16,229 nucleotides of DNA from Paracamarosporium sp. OC-R06-R3 (Eukaryota; Ascomycota; Dothideomycetes; Pleosporales; Didymosphaeriaceae): the NCBI GenBank assembly GCA_019828545.1, contig JACVRA010000520.1, positions 1 through 16,229 of the forward strand, in the 5' to 3' direction. Under the pieces are notes generated by a model. That model did not search any database. It saw only the letters and a list, made by a program, of their open reading frames with translations, and was not told where the DNA came from. The first letter of the stretch is position 1; the number at the start of each line of letters is the position of its first letter. Below are positions 16,202 through 16,229 of the stretch, in pieces. Position numbers and translations under genes: made by a program.

Positions 16202-16229
16202 CGTGTTTATAAGCGAGCTGCGCACCCCA

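Noticed and set aside
1..16229. tRNA genes, CRISPR arrays, telomeric repeats
   Set aside because: No B-box-like tRNA cores, no regular spaced repeats and only a single TTAGGG were seen.

Overview
The window looks like nuclear DNA from a filamentous ascomycete (Pezizomycotina-type) fungus. The evidence is genes on both strands, short GT-AG introns (47-83 nt), mostly intronless long genes with ordinary balanced base composition, and protein families typical of such fungi. There are no bacterial operons, ribosome binding sites, CRISPR arrays or RNA genes that I could recognise. Species cannot be told from what is visible.

Left part (1-4152): about 0.9 kb without a convincing gene, then an intact intronless APH-family phosphotransferase-like gene (913-1875, +), a 1.2 kb spacer, and an intact ZIP-family zinc/metal transporter (3064-4152, +). 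The ZIP promoter carries two inverted copies of an 8-mer containing CAAGGT, a candidate zinc-regulator site.

Middle part (4153-7330): an AT-rich spacer, then a small two-exon SnoaL/NTF2-like gene on the minus strand (4927-5411). A decayed stretch follows, holding a truncated short-chain dehydrogenase N-terminus (6040-6369) and a 52-residue spliced reading frame resembling the N-terminus of an amidase (6903-7115). This stretch looks like a graveyard of gene fragments.

Right part (7331-16201): a sugar-porter MFS transporter on the minus strand, which I reconstructed as eight exons encoding 543 residues; a 1.9 kb gene-free stretch with degenerate repeats and palindromes; a secreted beta-propeller (TolB/PD40-like) glycoprotein of unknown function (11229-13121, -); and, divergent from it across a 620 bp shared promoter, a GH78-like alpha-L-rhamnosidase without a signal peptide (13742-16201, +). 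The shared promoter has CCAAT boxes and two CreA-type hexamers.

The most interesting hypothesis is that the transporter, the secreted beta-propeller and the apparently intracellular rhamnosidase form a small glycoside-use neighbourhood: uptake of a rhamnosylated compound followed by cleavage inside the cell. This is inference from adjacency and family, not shown by the sequence. I did not find anything that clearly qualifies as a wholly new system.
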